Source: Verrucomicrobia bacterium IMCC26134 (GTDB lineage Bacteria > Verrucomicrobiota > Verrucomicrobiia > Opitutales > Opitutaceae). From it: DNA of 64,000 nt. A model generated the notes under the pieces. That model saw only the letters and a program-made list of their open reading frames with translations, had not been told where the DNA came from and ran no database searches. A program made the translations under genes and the position numbers. The stretch spans positions 3,655,001 to 3,719,000 of the forward strand of contig CP011265.1 in the NCBI GenBank assembly GCA_000972765.1, in the 5' to 3' direction. Positions 62,789-64,000 of this stretch are shown here, piece after piece (position 1 is the stretch's first letter; every line of letters begins with the position of its first letter).

Positions 62789-63721
62789 TCACTCGTAATG
62801 CGCGGCACGGCCAAAGTAATTGAGCGTAAACATCTCTTTCCAGACGCGGTAGCGGCCTTCGTGGCTGATACGACCATGCTCTTCGTGATCCGATCGCGGC
62901 AGCAGAAAGCCGAGCTCGGTGTTGATGCGCTCGAGTTCGCTTTGTTGCGCGTTCAAATCGTCGAGAGGTTCGTTGGTCCACGCGATGGGCGTCCAAGCGG
63001 CCGTGAGGCGGGCACGGTGACGCTTTAACAGGCCGAAGAAGGCCCGAACACAGGGGAGGCGGTCCAGATGCCAGTTCTCCGGGTAAAATCCGGCAAAAGG
63101 CAGGTAATGGTTATCGGTCACGATGCGGTCGCCGGTGGTGGTGAGGGTGGCGAGCTGCAAACAGACCGTCACGGTGCCCATGGGTTGAGGCACAAAGGTG
63201 ACCTGCAGGCGGGTGGTATTATCCGAAGTTTGAAAAGTTGAAACCCGGAGATAGATACCGGTGGCCACTTCAGCGCGTAACGACTGCACCTGCTTAAAAC
63301 CAGCTGCGCGGATCTGATCCCGAAGCTTCAGAAATCGGGCCTGCACCGGCCATTCGTCGCCGCCACGACTCACCGTGAAGCGCGGAAAAAGCGGGAGCGG
63401 GCTTACGCTCATGGCGTGGATGGCGAGCCAGTGGTAGATGCTTTCAAGGATAAACCAGCCGATGAAAAACACCGCGAAAAGCACGGCATAGGGTCGTTCC
63501 GTCCACTCAAAATGCAGACTGAGTTGCGCACCGCCGCCGGCCAGTATGCCCCAACGCAGCCAGCGATTCACAATTGCCAGCACTGGCGATGCGAGTTGCT
63601 GGTTCCAACGCATCAGGAGCAAAGAAACAACCATGGCTGGAATCAATACCAGCATAGGAATCAACTCCTCCGGAGCATAACCAGCCAAAGGTTCGACTGC
63701 AGATAAAATCATGGCGGGCAT
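62789..63721 (-). CDS. Unrecognised membrane protein
   Basis: The product is 310 residues. Two clear hydrophobic helices (about 20-38 and 78-103) and a weaker one (about 52-70) are followed by a soluble domain of about 200 residues. That domain has mixed strands and helices ('FLKLRDQIRAAGFKQVQSLRA', then 'YLRVSTFQTSDNTTRLQVTFV') and no motif that I recognise. The soluble part probably faces one side of the inner membrane. It is encoded 123 bp downstream of dnaN on the same strand. The start is ATG at 63,721, with no Shine-Dalgarno sequence; a second ATG three codons later (MILSAVEP) is also possible. Coding character is strong across the frame, so the gene is real although its function is unknown. 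Confidence 0.8.
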   Translation of the reverse strand: MPAMILSAVEPLAGYAPEELIPMLVLIPAMVVSLLLMRWNQQLASPVLAIVNRWLRWGILAGGGAQLSLHFEWTERPYAVLFAVFFIGWFILESIYHWLAIHAMSVSPLPLFPRFTVSRGGDEWPVQARFLKLRDQIRAAGFKQVQSLRAEVATGIYLRVSTFQTSDNTTRLQVTFVPQPMGTVTVCLQLATLTTTGDRIVTDNHYLPFAGFYPENWHLDRLPCVRAFFGLLKRHRARLTAAWTPIAWTNEPLDDLNAQQSELERINTELGFLLPRSDHEEHGRISHEGRYRVWKEMFTLNYFGRAAHYE

Positions 63722-63844
63722 GTAAGGTCGAACGGTCAGGCTGAGAGGAAATATGAAGTCCGCAAAGCAATCCGCGACCCGCTAGCCGGACAAGGCTGAT
63801 ACGCTGACTTAGGTCGGGTGCTTTTGCATCCGTTGGACTATGGA

Positions 63845-64000
63845 TCAATTGATGCGCACAGGCATCACGACGCAGACAAAGTTTTCCAGCGTTTTGATAA
63901 CACCGGGACTCACTTCATCTTTCAGCTCGAAGTAAATCTCGTCCTTGGTGAGGGCGCGGAGCGGATCGACTAAAAACTGGGGATTAAAAGCCACCTGAAG
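63845..64000 (-). CDS. dnaN: DNA polymerase III beta subunit (sliding clamp), C-terminal end only
   Basis: Fifty-one codons plus TGA; the 5' part lies beyond the window. The end reads '[15 protein letters not shown]', '[15 protein letters not shown]' and '[11 protein letters not shown]'. This matches the conserved last segment of bacterial beta clamps, where 'FNP.YL.D.L' and 'VVMPMR(L/I)' form the hydrophobic partner-binding cleft. The clamp tethers polymerase III to DNA. It is the most conserved gene in the window and useful for placing the organism. Confidence 0.9.
   Translation of the reverse strand, partial: LQVAFNPQFLVDPLRALTKDEIYFELKDEVSPGVIKTLENFVCVVMPVRIN

Overview
The window is GC-rich bacterial DNA with no plasmid, phage or insertion-sequence features. 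Two giant genes start with an LEPR-XLL-type N-terminal motif, which I associate with Planctomycetota and Verrucomicrobiota. Other traits are starts without Shine-Dalgarno sequences, an NHL/MBG/TSP3-type surface protein, a bacterial deoxyhypusine-synthase-family protein and a TolC/HlyD envelope. Together these suggest a Verrucomicrobiota genome, possibly Opitutae. This is an inference from gene content; there is no rRNA in the window to test it.

Layout. Nearly nine tenths of the window (about 56,850 down to 1, minus strand) is one co-directional cluster. In transcription order it encodes: a GAF-HlyD membrane protein (56,847-55,003); a PqqD-like/M50 protease/HlyD fusion (54,959-52,782); a short SecA-like ATPase (52,757-50,739); an exported NHL-repeat protein (50,675-46,503); a 14,147-residue repeat protein (46,340-3,897); and the first 1,274 codons of a second giant protein (3,823 to beyond position 1). 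A TolC-family outer-membrane protein (57,103-58,653) and a small periplasmic adaptor (58,679-59,416) are read divergently from a 255-bp intergenic region that contains a 12-bp perfect palindrome. To the right lie ordinary genes: an ABC-F ATPase, a deoxyhypusine-synthase-family enzyme, an unknown membrane protein and the 3' end of dnaN.

The giant protein has an LEPR-XLL motif but no hydrophobic signal peptide. It then has autotransporter-like strands, an embedded lipase-like alpha/beta hydrolase, and about 8,000 residues of several beta-rich repeat families with periods near 120, 147 and 131 residues. Further on come a leucine/proline-rich linker, Ig-like units, a short RTX calcium-binding array and a haemagglutinin-like beta-solenoid. 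A 3.4-kb stretch occurs twice almost identically, 6.2 kb apart, which points to recent intragenic duplication or gene conversion. The second giant protein begins with the same N-terminal motif, followed by a paralogue of the first protein's C-terminal solenoid.

How it may work together (inference). The cluster looks like a dedicated export system for giant surface proteins: a SecA-type motor, a PqqD/M50/HlyD protein and a GAF/HlyD protein in the inner membrane, with TolC and a short adaptor completing the route outward. No HlyB-type ABC transporter, SecY, or two-partner or type V barrel is present. The shared LEPR-XLL N-terminus is the obvious candidate targeting signal. I consider this combination the most novel content of the window.
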